From Nymphaea colorata (lineage: Eukaryota; Streptophyta; Magnoliopsida; Nymphaeales; Nymphaeaceae): 64,000 nucleotides of DNA. Under the pieces are notes generated by a model. The model was not told the DNA's origin and made no database searches. It saw only the letters and a program-made list of their open reading frames with translations. Shown piece by piece: positions 49,675-61,028 of the stretch; positions within the stretch are counted from its first letter, which is position 1, and the number at the start of each line of letters is the position of its first letter. Both the position numbers and the translations under genes were made by a program. The stretch is taken from assembly GCF_008831285.2 (NCBI RefSeq), contig NC_045138.2, forward strand, positions 23,037,934 through 23,101,933, in the 5' to 3' direction.

Positions 49675-50318
49675 GCAGTTGTGATAGGACATAGAAATCC
49701 TCTTATCTCTCATAGTACACTGCCCAATGCAATGTATTGGGTTTTTATTAAAGGAACCGTGTAGAGTAATCAAAATTTCAACAAGAAGCAGTGCGGTTAG
49801 AAACTAATCAAGAATAGGATACACTGCCAACCCACCACTACTTGCTTGATGCTTTAGTTTTGTTTGAATTTAACATCGTTTTTGCAAACAATAGCATTGG
49901 AAATGATTGGGTTTGATCTTATACTTGGCATGAAATGGATGTCAAAGCACTGTTGCCAAGGTACATTGTGGAGAGCGTGGTATGATTTTCATTGCCAAGA
50001 CGAGCTAGTGGAGTTTCAAACCTCGACTGAAATAGCGTAGAAATTTGTTGGTCAAGGATGCAAACTATTTTTGGCAAGTTCGTCATCTATTCAAGAAAGA
50101 CTAAACCCCTTTGGACCAGGTTAAAGTGGTCAGAGAGTTCTTCACTTACTTCCAAATTGTTTGCTAGGACGGCTACCATTTAGAGAGTTGGGAGTTTGAG
50201 ACTGAGATTCTCCTAGGTATAACCATAATTTCAAAAGCTCCTCGTCAAATGATTCCAGCAGAATTCAAAGAGTTGATTTCAAATGGAACTCTTCAGGGGT
50301 GAATTGCCTAATAGTAGT

Positions 50319-50515
50319 AGCAGTAGTAGGCAAATTGAAATCAATCCACTGCTGCTGTGGCTGGATGGTTGATTTTTCATTTTGTGTTAAAAAAGTCAAA
50401 AAAAGTGCATTCCTTCACTAATGCACTTTTGCGATGGTTCTTAGTGACATAAAATAAATATAAAAAAACCCCATCCAGCTACAAAGGTAGTTGGCTGATT
50501 TCAATTCCTCATAGT
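50319..50515. mobile_element. Candidate MITE or long foldback within TAG repeats
   Basis: AAATTGAAATCA (left) is mirrored by TGATTTCAATT (right), and GCTGGATGG by CCATCCAGC; at the centre AAAAGTGCATT and AATGCACTTTT pair again. The whole segment is one long imperfect hairpin of about 190 bp. Both flanks carry TAG-rich repeats (50310-50328 and 50513-50530), which may be the duplicated or preferred target. The superfamily is unclear. Confidence 0.6.
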
Positions 50516-50564
50516 AGTAGTAGTAGTTGTTGTTGTTGCTGTTGTTCTTGCAGTAGTAGGGTTA
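50513..50564 (+). repeat. TAG/TTG trinucleotide repeats
   Basis: (TAG)5 followed by (TTG)n with interruptions and another TAGTAGG. Confidence 0.85.
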
Positions 50565-50694
50565 TTGATGATGATATATATCAAACAACTGTTGGATAGA
50601 AATTCAACTTCTATTTGAACTTATAATCCTTATGGCAGAAAGTGTATAAAAGTTGGTGACTCAAACATTATTTAATTTGGTTATCGAACTTGGT

Positions 50695-50701
50695 ATACAC
50701 A

Positions 50702-50752
<51 letters not shown>
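50695..50752. repeat. Compound AC-AG microsatellite
   Basis: (AC)12 directly followed by (AG)17. Confidence 0.95.
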
Positions 50753-50755
<3 letters not shown>

Positions 50756-50760
50756 ATTTG

Positions 50761-50916
50761 CCTTAAAATTTGATGCTCGGAGGTAGGCAGCCATGAACTG
50801 GACACATGCACCTACATATAAATAATCCAGTGAGCATACCTTAAAATTTGATGCTATGAGGTATGCAGGCATGAACAGGACACAGGCACCTATATATAAA
50901 ATGTCCAAACATTGGC
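50761..50916 (+). repeat. 78-bp tandem duplication
   Basis: 50761-50838 and 50839-50916 share CCTTAAAATTTGATGCT at the start and further blocks (GCATGAACAGGACACA versus CCATGAACTGGACACA), with about 80% identity by eye. Confidence 0.8.
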
Positions 50917-50919
50917 AAT

Positions 50920-53400
50920 ACCTGGAAGCTGGAATCGAACCTAATAACAGTCATGACATTTATAAGTTTTTAAAAACAAGAAAAAATCTTCCAGATTCAT
51001 GGAAAATTTTTAAGAAAGCATTGCCGCTTTTAGTTAATAAGATTATAGAACGCAGCGACGGATGCAGGTAGTATTGGGCTTTAGATCTTCAAGTTTAACG
51101 ATAGAAAGAGTTCGTCAATAGATTAATAGGCAGGGCGCGACTCTTAGTGTAAAACCAGTTCGGATCCACCCTCGAAAGAATTAGATGGCAAATAAGTAAA
51201 CGTCTTGCACTTGTCCAAATTGGTGGCTGCGTGGGGTATTGGATATAATATACATCCCCCCCTTCCCCTATAACTTCTCCCCTTTTTGAATTGAGTGCCA
51301 GATGATGTAACTTTGTCAACCTTTCCTTTTCGTATCCTACTGGTCCAACTAAACCTGGGCAATCTTCAGAGAGCAATCACCTTCTTTTTGTGACGCAAGT
51401 TTCTCTTTTGGTTAAAAGGGGGTTTGATTTCTTCAAGCAAAGTGCAACAAGCAACAAATTATCAAAAAGTAGAGGAGGATGCTACTTTTGTTGTGGACTT
51501 ACCAACCAATCATGCAGCAAAGGAGATGAAGGGTTGTGTGGTAGTTTCACTTTTTTCTGAGCTGTAAGATAAAATATTACTTTTGCTCACCCTAAAACCA
51601 TACAATAAAAGTGGTGGATAATTCATTAAAATTTTAATTTTTACAATTTTGGTAAGAGCAAATCTGAGTTTTCTAGATGCAACTAGATGCATCCACTCTG
51701 CAGCATAGATGCTTTTAAGTACTCCCTAGTATATCGCGTTAAACAAAGGTAAAAACCCAATCAAGATCCTGATTTAACCAGCCAATTGATTACCAACTGT
51801 ATCCATAGAGTCTCATGATCCCATTAAGACGATTTTAGTTAGCCAATTGACTATTAATATTATCCCTTAAGAGTCTCACGGTCCCACTAAGATCCTATTT
51901 TGGCTATTAGCCATTTTGAGTATTTGCTTCATCTTAAAAGACAGTTATCTAGGATGGAACCAGTCAAGTCATGGTTCACTTTGTAACACAACTACGGATG
52001 GTTCTTAGTTAAGGGTGGTTTTCAGCTCTGTTTTGTTGGAATCGTTCCTGAGAGGCACAAAGTGTCAATGTTGGTCAGAATATTAAACACTAAACACGAG
52101 TAAAAATAACCCAGTCACTTTGAATCAGGAGGATCTCAAAATGTGCATTATCTGCAGTTAGTCCTTAGACTTTGGATTCAGATCTGAAACTATAAAACGA
52201 ACAAAAGAGAGGGGGCATTAAAGAGTGACAAATAAGACCTTGAACCTGATACCTGAACTTTCTCGTGCTGATTGTCTTGTAAGGATTGACGGGTGGAAGT
52301 CGGCCAAGGTTTTACTCTTTATAGACGGGATCATTAACTAGCCTGGACCTAAAAGAAGGGCTTTTCAACCAGAAAATGGGTTTTTAAAAAAAAAGGACCT
52401 TATGCTCATTTTGTGAATTACATCGTCTTTTTCATATTAGTTGACCTAAGATGCACAGTTGCTGCTGCCTGGGGAACAATGCAAAAAATTGCAGTTGAAG
52501 ATAGTCTTCTTAACCCAAACACAAATCAGAGACGGAATTTAAAGAGAATATAATCACTATTGGGCTATAGATGCTAAGGAGGGAATGGAGAAAGAGAAGT
52601 AGAATGGTGTCAAAATCAGAAAAACATGGTCGATTTTAAGTGAAAACAAGTAAGAATCAATTTAAAGGGCTTTTTATGTAGTATGCAATGGTAAATTCCT
52701 ACTAGTGCACTGACAAACAAATAAAAATTAAAAGAGAAGAAAAATATAAAGATATGATGCCCTAGGCCAATTTAAGAAAAATACATGAGATTCAGGATTC
52801 TCATTGCATGAAACTGGGACTCGGAGAACTGTATTTCCAGGATGTAGATACTGCAACCACTTCGATTAAATAGGAAACGTGCTACTTACTCTAAGTGGTT
52901 CCAGTACCAACCCCATGAAAGGTTCTTTATGTTCATAGGAATTAGGAATCTATAATCAGAAATCCAACTCTATCTCAACTCTAATGATCGCGGTACTTGG
53001 AAGAAATATTTGATGAGAAAGACAGAAAATTACTCAGGTAAGCTTAAGCATACACATCCCATTACCTTCATTAGCCGGATGTTCAACGAAGACTCATAGG
53101 CTGTACAAAGCCGAGAAGAGATGTAATAGAGAAAACAGCAAGCATGAGAGACAAGCAAAAGGTAATGACAGATTTTCAAATAAATTTCACTGCTGAGCTA
53201 ACTAAGAGGCCAAAAGAGCGTGCTTATTAAAAATTATATATTTATAAAGATTGAGTTCCATTTGCCCACCACACTGAAAAAAATTATTTTAGTGGTTGCT
53301 ACTTGTACATAACATATAACTAGAATAAGGAAACTATCATCAGCGAAGAAATGAAGAGAGAGAGAGAATTTTGCAAGAAATAGCAAACCAAAATTACCAT
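50920..53400. other. Intergenic, nothing firmly recognised
   Basis: A polypyrimidine stretch followed by transposon-like sequence lies at 51240-51300. The rest, up to the transporter gene, shows no exon; its last part is presumably the transporter's 3' UTR and flank. Confidence 0.35.
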
Positions 53401-53416
53401 AGGTACACCAAACTTA

Positions 53417-54868
53417 TCATCTCTGAATCTTCCCAATGGAGTGCAAGTAAATTGATACAGAGACAACCCTGGATGCATCACAAGCAGTCAGTTGGTTCCA
53501 GTTGTTGCTTGAAATTAAAGCTGAATAGAGATGAAATACCACTTACATAGTTCCAAGAAAAAATGCAAGGGACAGATGATAACCGAATAAAAATACAGAG
53601 ACAACTGCAGTGAAAAGCATTGCCACTGAAGTAGAGTAAACCTGCAAGACAAACACCAGCCAAGATTAGCAACCATCCCGTATGACAAACAACAGCCAGT
53701 TAATATGGCAAACATCCACAAGAAATAGAATATCAGTGGCAAACAAAAGCCAGTTAGGATGACTCAAAATGCCAATTTTTTATGCAAAAGCTCCATAACA
53801 TTGTACCGTTCGTTACCATCTAACATGCTGGAATGAGACGATAAAGGCTGAAATACACAGTATTTTGTTTAGTTTTATTTTTACAATTTAGGACTAGATT
53901 GCATGAAGTATTTAAGTAGTCACTCTACTAATTCCTATTTTTGTACCCTAATAATCATTCCAATTCGTTACCATCTAACATGCTGGAATGAGATGATAAA
54001 GGCTGAAATACACAGCATTTTGTTTAGTTTTATTTTTACAATTTAGGACTAGATTGCATGAAGTATTTAAGTAGTCACTCTACTAATTCCTATTTTTGTA
54101 CCCTAATAATCATTCCAATTCGTTACCATCTAACATGCTGGAATGAGATGATAAAGGCTGGAATGCACAGCATTTTGTTTAGTTTTATTTTTACAATTTA
54201 GACTAGATTGCATGAAGTATTTAAGTAGTCACTCTACTAATTCCTATTTTTGTACCCTAATAATCATTCCAAAATGTGATTGATCAGTATTTCATAGTCA
54301 GTATTTTATAGTGATTACACATTACTTATCTGTCCAGGCATGCTCTTTAACATACAACCATGAGCTGTTGTTCAAAATTTCAAACCAAGGGCAAATAGAA
54401 ATGTATAAAAGCATGAGCAGAGATGTACTAATCTAACACAGCTAGAAGTTGATGACACAATGTATTACCTTAACAATGTTATCAGCATATTTCATTACCA
54501 TGGACACAGCAATTCCACTGTAAACACAATCATTTTTATCAATAGATCAATTAATAGAAAGAAGTATTTGTCAAAAGAACTTCAAAAGGTACCTCAATGC
54601 ATGATTAATAATCATGCAAGTTGTAATAAGAGAATAACCATGGAAGAAGCCCCTGAAATTGCACAATTTGTGATTACGTTGATGCAACAAACGGAAATGC
54701 ACACCAACAAAATGCACGCCAAGGATTTAAGCAAGCCTAAACTTACTTGTTCAAAACAACATCAAAACCTTGAATGAATATTGCTGCAACATTGAAAACC
54801 ATGCCAAAAACATACAGCCAAAAGTTCTGCACATTAATATTTCTTGAAGGACGCTTCTTAATAATGGC
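53417..54868 (-). CDS. Nucleotide-sugar transporter (CMP-sialic acid / UDP-galactose type), last five exons
   Basis: Exons on the minus strand: 54747-54868, 54593-54652, 54469-54517, 53547-53641 and 53417-53468 (stop TGA), all with GT..AG borders and matching phases, giving about 125 residues. The sequence runs INVQNFWLYVFGMVFN, then GFFHGYSLITTCMIINHAL, GIAVSMVMKYADNIVK, VYSTSVAMLFTAVVSVF and a C-terminal VSVSIYLHSIGKIQR. MKYADNIVKVYS is the signature of the nucleotide-sugar transporter family (CMP-sialic acid transporter-like); these are ten-helix antiporters of the Golgi membrane, and this part covers the last three or four helices. Plants largely lack sialic acid, so UDP-galactose or another nucleotide sugar is the likelier cargo. 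The frame is intact. The 5' exons were not found between 54869 and 64000, so the gene probably continues to the right with copia insertions in a long intron. Confidence 0.92.
53811..54275. repeat. Three-copy 155-bp tandem repeat in a transporter intron
   Basis: Units begin at 53811, 53966 and 54121, each starting CGTTACCATCTAACATGC. Copies differ at only a few bases plus a small deletion in the third. All lie in the intron between exons 54469-54517 and 53547-53641, with no unit touching a splice site. Confidence 0.95.
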
Positions 54869-56510
54869 CTGCATAAATCATTGACTAAAATAAACATTGA
54901 AGTCTGCAACTGCACGTCCAGTATTCCAGCATAACAAAGAGTTAAAAGTCACTCTGCAGATATCAACTATACATAAAATAGAAAGATGAAACCATGAGCA
55001 ACGAAGGAAAGCAAAGAAGGATGTGACTGAAAAAAAAAAACGCAGGCAGGACAAGATTCACAACCCTGAAATATTTAGAGACTAAGAAGGGAAAAAAAGA
55101 ATCACCACGGCCGCAATAAAAATATAATGGGGGCAGATTTGATTGAAACTTGAAAGAAAAATATGCAGCAGAAAAGAGAATAGACTAATGTTATGTAGTC
55201 AAAGTATTCTCAGGCAGAATAGAAACAGAAAGCACAACCAGAAAAAAGGCAGGTTTGAAAGACTTGGAGGTGGATCATATTCAAAAACTGGGACAAAAAT
55301 TTAGATGAGAATACGTGCTGAGAAAAACAATGGCAGATTAGAAAAGGAAGAAGGAACCAAAGGATTCCCGACCTGTGGCATATGAGATTTCCCACATTAC
55401 ACCGTCGGCTGTAACCTGCCGTTGATCTATGTCTCTAATATCATGTCAGATTTTAATGTCTAAATTTTCTTAACATGAGAAAGAAAAGAAGACAATAGAG
55501 AAAGGGGTTCGTTCCTTCAGCAATATGTTGGTAGAGTTCTTAATCTTAGGCATGTCCCCAGTTCTTTTTATCATTAAATATATACTTTTTGGCACTCACT
55601 CAAGAGCACATAACAAAAATATAAAACACAAAACTGCCACACTATACACACACAGGGTTAAATACAACATTTGCATCTGATCCAAATCCAAACTGTAAAT
55701 AAACAACTCGTCTTTTCAATTTCACTATTCATTGGCAAATTGACAGATCCTATTTATGAGTAGCTAGATATGAAAGTAAGATGCAGATTGACACTTTGGC
55801 CGAGACTATTTGACTAAATCAGCCTCTAATGCATTCCAATTATCAACTCACTCAGAAGTTAGGAACACAACCTACGAATTAGAACAATGGTGTAAAAATT
55901 TCTTTGAAGACAACAAGCTCTAGGGCGAAGCTAGGATACTTTTCTTGCAGGGGCCGATCATGACAAACAACATGAGTAAATAAACTATTGGAAAAATTTT
56001 CAGAGGGACCAACTGCATTTTTCAAAATATTTACAGGGGCCAAATTAGAATTTTCTGCACATATTAAGAGGAAAAATTTTATTTTTCAAAATCTTAGGAG
56101 CCATGGCCACACCTCAAAGCCTGTCAGGCACTTCTATAAAATGATCATGGAAGTATACAGCTGACTTAAAAACATGGAGGAGCCAAAATCAGTCTAACAT
56201 GGCCTTCCTGGCCTGGATGGCTGAAACCAGGGCATCTCTATTGGCAATCCTATGCCAAGCACTCTAGTGGATGAGGCATCCAGCTCTAAACCATAGTTCA
56301 CAAATATTATTCTCTGGTTTTTACATGTGGGGACTTCATTGGGTTCATTTCAGCAAACTGCAAAGTTATGTCTCTCAAAAAAATTCTTAGGCTGGAAAAT
56401 TTCAAAAATATGAAAAAAAATGAAACATACGAATTTTTTATTGGTTACAAGAATAAAATAAAAATTTAATATACCTATTAAATTTTTAAAATAAACATTA
56501 AAATGGAAAC
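54869..56510. other. Probable intron of the transporter gene
   Basis: No further transporter exon was seen on the minus strand. At about 55924-56110 a segment beginning GGGCGAAGCTAGGA resembles the GGCGGAGCCA-type ends of repeat family A. Otherwise nothing is recognised. Confidence 0.35.
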
Positions 56511-56755
56511 TGTTGACCTGTTTTCTTATTTGGGTCTAAGTCTGGGTCTGAGTCTAAACCTGATCCGTACTGTTGTTCATGTTGGGCTCTATTTAAGCCC
56601 TTGTAACCCTAATTTCAAATGTATGAATGAGAATTAAGTGAGAGAGAGACCAGATGCTAGTGAGCACTGGGATCCTCCTCTAATCGTGCTTTTTTCCTTG
56701 TGTTGAGGTTTTTTCCACGTTACGATTGCGTTCATTGTGATTTCCTTATTCAACA
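56511..56755 (+). repeat. 5' LTR of the third copia, 245 bp
   Basis: Starts TGTTGACC and ends CAACA just before the primer site. It shares with 62385-62638 blocks such as TTGTAACCCTAAT, GAGAGAGA, a GCTAGT-like block, CCTCCT and GGTTTTTTCCACGTTAC. Confidence 0.8.
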
Positions 56756-56766
56756 TGGTAAGAGCC
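56756..56766 (+). promoter_or_regulatory. Probable primer binding site, shortened
   Basis: Reads TGGTAAGAGCC directly after the LTR: the usual TGGTATCAGAGCC with two bases missing. It fits an old initiator-methionine-tRNA site. Confidence 0.6.
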
Positions 56767-57740
56767 GAATTTCTGAAGAAAAGAAAAACGGTCGGTGTGA
56801 AGTTCCCGTAGAGCCCTGCCGTGAAGTTCTGGTTCCTCTGCTAACGCCCGATGTTGTCGTTTTTGTTTTTGTATTGATGTCGTCCACCGTTGAAGGTGTT
56901 CACTATCTGCTGGGACTCTTCTGCCCGAGCGGTCTGTCTACTGTCGCCTGACTGTCTGTCGTCTTCTCTCGAGCCGCCATCTTCTGTACAGCTGTTGCCA
57001 CCAACACCACGGCAATTGCCGCTCGAGCTATCTCTCGCCTGAGCAGTAGACAACGCCACGGCAGGTGCAGCGTATCTCAGCGTCACTGTGGAAGCCTTCA
57101 CCTGCCTACCGTGGAAGCCTTCACCTGCCTGCCGTGGAAGCCTTCGTCGTCTACCCTGGTATCTTGCCTGCTCGTCGCTTCCTCCTTTGCTGTGTCACCT
57201 GCTCGTCGCCTGCCCATCACTTAGCGTCCCCTGCTCGACGAAGTCTGCTGCGTCGCCTGACCAGCCGTGCCTCTCCCTGGAGTCTACTGCAGTCGCCCGA
57301 CTTGTGTGGAGTGTCGTTGCTGCCTCTGCCTCTGTTGGGCAGCAGCTGTAGCTGCCTGTTGCTGTTTTTCTTCTTTGTTTCTGCTAGACGCTAGGCACCT
57401 CTGTTCAATGCCCTGCTGCTGCTGCTCTTGCACCGCTATTCCCTGTTGTGACCTAAAATCTGTTGCGCCACCTGGACTGTTGCATTGTCTGAATCTGCCG
57501 CTGTCGTGCAAACACTGTCATCTCTGTGTCTGCCGGCAGCATCTTCTATGCAGCCTCCTGCTCAAGTTTTTTTTGCATCTCTTCTACAACCCCTCAAGGT
57601 CGCATGTGCATCACCAAGCGTGCACGCCTGTCTCCTTTTCTATCGTGTGCCACCTGCACAGCTGCCATTGCTGCTACATTGTTGAGCCTTGGTTATGGAG
57701 GAATCAACCTGTTCTGCTGTCAGGCTGATGTTGGGGCCTC
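56767..57740 (+). other. Long GC-rich leader between primer site and gag
   Basis: About 970 bases, much richer in G+C than the rest of the window, with CTGCTG, TGCTGT and CTCGTCGC words and a short tandem repeat (GTGGAAGCCTTCACCTGCC, three units near 57088-57145). ORFs run through it in several frames on both strands because stops are rare; their products are Cys/Leu-rich or Gln-rich and unlike known proteins. Copia leaders are usually much shorter, so this may be acquired sequence. Confidence 0.55.
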
Positions 57741-58205
57741 TAGAACAGAAAATATCCTCGTTCAAGTCACCACTATTCGCCTCACCAAGGATAATTACCT
57801 TCAATGGTCCGTTACCATGGGGATTGCTGGTGGGAGGTAAATTGCTTATGCCAATGGGAGGAAGATTGAACCACCTGAGACAAGTCCAGCATGAGATACA
57901 TGGTTTCTTGAGGACAACCAAGTCAAAACTTGGATTGTCAATTTTGTGTCTCCCGATATTCAACCTCTCATTCTTCGTAAGAGGACTGCGAGAGATATGT
58001 GGGTTATTTTAGAATAGATGTATGGCCAGAAGAAGAATATTTTTGAGTGTATCAGCTGATAAAGGATGTCTATGCCCTATGGCAAAGAGAACTTTTTGCG
58101 GCAAACTTTTATGCGGCATTGAAATCAAAATGGGAGGAACTTGACTACTACTCTGATGATACTTGGAATTGTCTCCAAGACCAGCTGCGTCATTTGGCCA
58201 ATGAA
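57741..58205 (+). pseudogene. Copia gag, N-terminal half, with in-frame stops
   Basis: Reads TIRLTKDNYLQWSVTM, then WFLEDNQVKTWIVNFV and DIQPLILRKRTARDMW, as in copia gag. In-frame stops fall at 57838-57840, 57892-57894 (TGA in the place of a Trp codon) and 58015-58017 (TAG in the place of a Gln codon), and there are frameshifts near 58050. Confidence 0.8.
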
Positions 58206-58214
58206 TGAAAGAAC

Positions 58215-58991
58215 ATGATGTTTTTGTTCTTAGCAGGACTAAATGATGACTTCAAAGGTATAAGGACTCAAATTCTTAATTCAGAAGAGACGTTTAGCAT
58301 TGAGGATGTTTATTCTCGCATTGAAGCTGAAGAGCAAAGACGTCTTGTTATAACAGGGAGAAAGGGGGTTCATACCTCTTATAGTGAAAGGTCTCCTCTT
58401 GTTAGCCCTACTCCTATGGGGGCTACCCGACCTTCTCAAAAATATACTCATTGCAAGAAAACTGGTCACACAATTGAATTTTGTTGGGATTTGCATCCTG
58501 AAAAGAAGAATAGTCGCGGGACGTCATCTAGTGGGAAGAATACTTCTGATGTTACTAACCCTAATGGAAGAAAAACATTAATCTCTGCTGAACAGTTTCG
58601 TGAGCTTCGTGCATACCTTAGCCACATTGAAACCAATCAGACTGAGGCATCAGATGATGTGAGAATTAATCGCGCCGTTACTATCTCTGGAGAAAAAGGT
58701 AATTCTTGTATTGAAGAGTGGATTGTTGACAGTGGTGCCACCCACTACATGACCGACAATCCTAAGTTTTTTCATGCGTATAAGCTTTCGTCAGGGAAGG
58801 AACAAGTTTCTCTTATCGATGGTTCGTCTATCTCTGTGGCTGAGAAAGGAAGTCTCTCACTTTTAAACAAGTTCTTAGTTCACAATGCTCTACATGTTTC
58901 TCACCTTCCCTTGAACCTCTTGTCAGTTAGCAAGATTACGAAAGAGTTGAATTGCGAACTTATCTTTTCTACTAATCGTTGTGCTTTATAG
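58215..58991 (+). pseudogene. Copia gag C-terminus, zinc knuckle and protease
   Basis: 258 codons open. The gag region (FLAGLNDDFKGIRTQIL, SIEDVYSRIEAEEQRR) is followed by a knuckle YTHCKKTGHTIEFC, in which the first Cys of CX2CX4HX4C is Tyr, so zinc binding is doubtful. Protease follows with the intact motif IVDSGATHYM (near 58720-58755) and LPLNLLSVSKIT. The frame ends at TAG 58989-58991, where relatives have Gln. Confidence 0.88.
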
Positions 58992-60078
58992 GACTTGGTG
59001 ATAGGGAAGAGGATTGAGATTGGTTTGGTTTCTGAAGGACTATATCATTTACCCGTGCGTGTTGCCACAGCTCTCATGTCGGCAGCTAGAAAACCAGAGA
59101 AGAGTAGAGAAGACTTCCTTCAGTTGATTTTGCGCTGGCATGAGCGCGCCTTGGGCACCTTCCTTTTAGAATCCTTAGGCAGTTGTTTCCTGATTTATGT
59201 TCTAGTCTGGATATGACTATGGTGTTTTGTGATGTATGTCATTTAGCTAAACATGTTAGGGCTTCATACCCAGATTCTACCAATCGTTCTAATGAAGTTT
59301 TTGCCTTGATCCATTTTGATGTGTGAGGACCTTCGGGAATTCCTTCTTATCATGGTTTTCAGTACTTTATAACTTTCATAGATGATTGCTCTTGTAACAC
59401 CTTTGTATATTTGCTGAAAGACCGTAGTGAAGTGCCTAATGTCATAGAGACTTTCATTGTTCTTGTGGAAACTCAATTTGGAACCTTTGTTAAGACCTTT
59501 TGGTTTGACAATGCTCGTGAGTATGTGTGTCATTCTGTTGATAGCTTCTTTCGAAAAAGGGAGATTGTTCATGAAACATCATGTAGTTATACTCCACCTC
59601 AAAATGGGGTTGTTGAACAAAAGAATCACCAGTTATTGAATGTGACTCGAGCTTTTCTTTTCAACATCATGTCCCAAAGAAGTATTGGGGGGATGTTGTG
59701 TTGACCAGTGCGTATCTAATTAACTGTATGCCTAGTCGTGTGTTGAATGGGCAGACGCCTCACTCTATGTTACCAGGAAGTCGTCAACCTTTTTCCCTTT
59801 CACTTAGAGTTTTTGGCTGTGTTTGTTTTATTCACCATCACAGTCCTAATATTAAAAAGTTTGATCCAAAGTCGATTAAGAGAATGTTTCTAGGTTATTC
59901 CTCCATTCAGAAAGGATATAAGTGTCTAGACCCTTCCACTGGTCGTGTCTATGTTACTAAAGATGTCACATTCCTGGAACACACTTCCTATTTTGGTGAG
60001 AATTCTCTTCAAGGGGAGAGGTCTACAACAAGAGAAGAGTATTCTCCAAATCAAGAGATTCAGTTTACAGATTTCTAG
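58992..60078 (+). pseudogene. Copia integrase, broken by frameshifts
   Basis: GLYHLPVR near 59032 starts the pre-integrase part; RWHERALGT marks the HHCC region, followed by a frameshift; FCDVCHLAKHVR lies near 59225-59260. A TGA at 59324-59326 replaces the Trp of the DVWGPSG motif. The core shows FITFIDDCS (first Asp, near 59365-59395), FDNAREY (second Asp, near 59505) and PPQNGVVEQKN (catalytic Glu region, near 59597-59625). After a shift at 59700, 59698-60078 gives the C-terminal part (LINCMPSRVLNGQTP, FGCVCFIH, FLGYSSIQKGYKC). Confidence 0.88.
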
Positions 60079-60333
60079 AGTACAAAAAGGAAGAGATTCA
60101 GGTTACAGACCCGCTAGAACACAATACAGATGATGGTTGCTCAACTGGGAATCAGGAGGAACATAGCCGCCTGTTTGGGCAGGTTTACTCTAGGCGAAGA
60201 TTGCTTGTAGTAGAGCCCACTGGTGAGATGACTGGTGACAAAAATCCTACTCCCAATCCTAATGCTACTCCTTCCCTAGATGACCCAAGTCACTCAGGAG
60301 ATGTTGGTTGAAGTACTCAGATAAAGGCCGAAA

Positions 60334-61028
60334 ATGAAGAATTACCCATTGCTCTTAGAAAGGGTATCAAGTCATGTACTCAACACCCTTTTGGTAATTT
60401 CATATCATTCCAAGTGGGTTCATGTGATGCCAGAAGAGATGGTAGCACTGAACAAAAACAAAACGTGGGAGGTGGTTAATATCCCCCAAAGCGGCTCATC
60501 TGGTATGATCAAAGCGAGTTTACACCATTAAATATAAGTCAGATGGGAGTGTAGACAGATATAAAACTTGTCTAGTAGCCAATGAGTTCAGTCAGGAATA
60601 TGGAATTGACTACTTGGAAACGTTTGCTCCAGTTGTGAAAATGAAAACAGAATTAGTATCTCCTTAGCGGTGATAAGGGAGTGGAAGATGTACCAACTTG
60701 ATGTTAAGAACGCAATTCTCAATGGAGACATTGGAGAGGAAGTATATATGTGTATGCCTCCAGGATATGAGGAACCTAGAAAATGCTGCAAGCTGCGAAA
60801 AGCTTGGTATGTGCTTAAGCAATCTCCTCGGGCATGGTTTGAACGACTTAGACTTATAATAAGACAATATAGGTATCATCAAGGGAATGAAGATCATACA
60901 CTCTTTGTAAAGTGAAAGGAACATAAAGTTACTCTTTTGTTGGTATATGTTGATGATATGATTGTCACAGGTGACAATGAAGATGAAATAGCAAAGTTAA
61001 AGGAACTGTTGGCCATCGAGTTCGATAT
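60334..61028 (+). pseudogene. Copia RT N-terminal half, first copy (decayed)
   Basis: Contains EMVALNKNKTWEVV (near 60440-60480), YGIDYLETFAPV (near 60600-60635), PPGYEEPRKCC (near 60755-60790), LKQSPRAWF (near 60817-60843) and YVDDM (60946-60960), with a frame change near 60655 and a TGA at 60913-60915. It ends after a GDNEDEIAKLKELL and EFDIK segment, where the second copy starts. Colinear with 61029-61495. Confidence 0.85.

Noticed and set aside
50920-50950. GGAATCGAACC-like sequence resembling a tRNA T-arm on the minus strand
   Set aside because: No acceptor, D-arm or anticodon arm can be folded around it; it falls at the end of a 78-bp duplication.
57065-57840. Several overlapping 70-150 codon ORFs in the copia leader
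   Set aside because: Open in several frames on both strands at once, which reflects base composition. Only the last part reads as gag.
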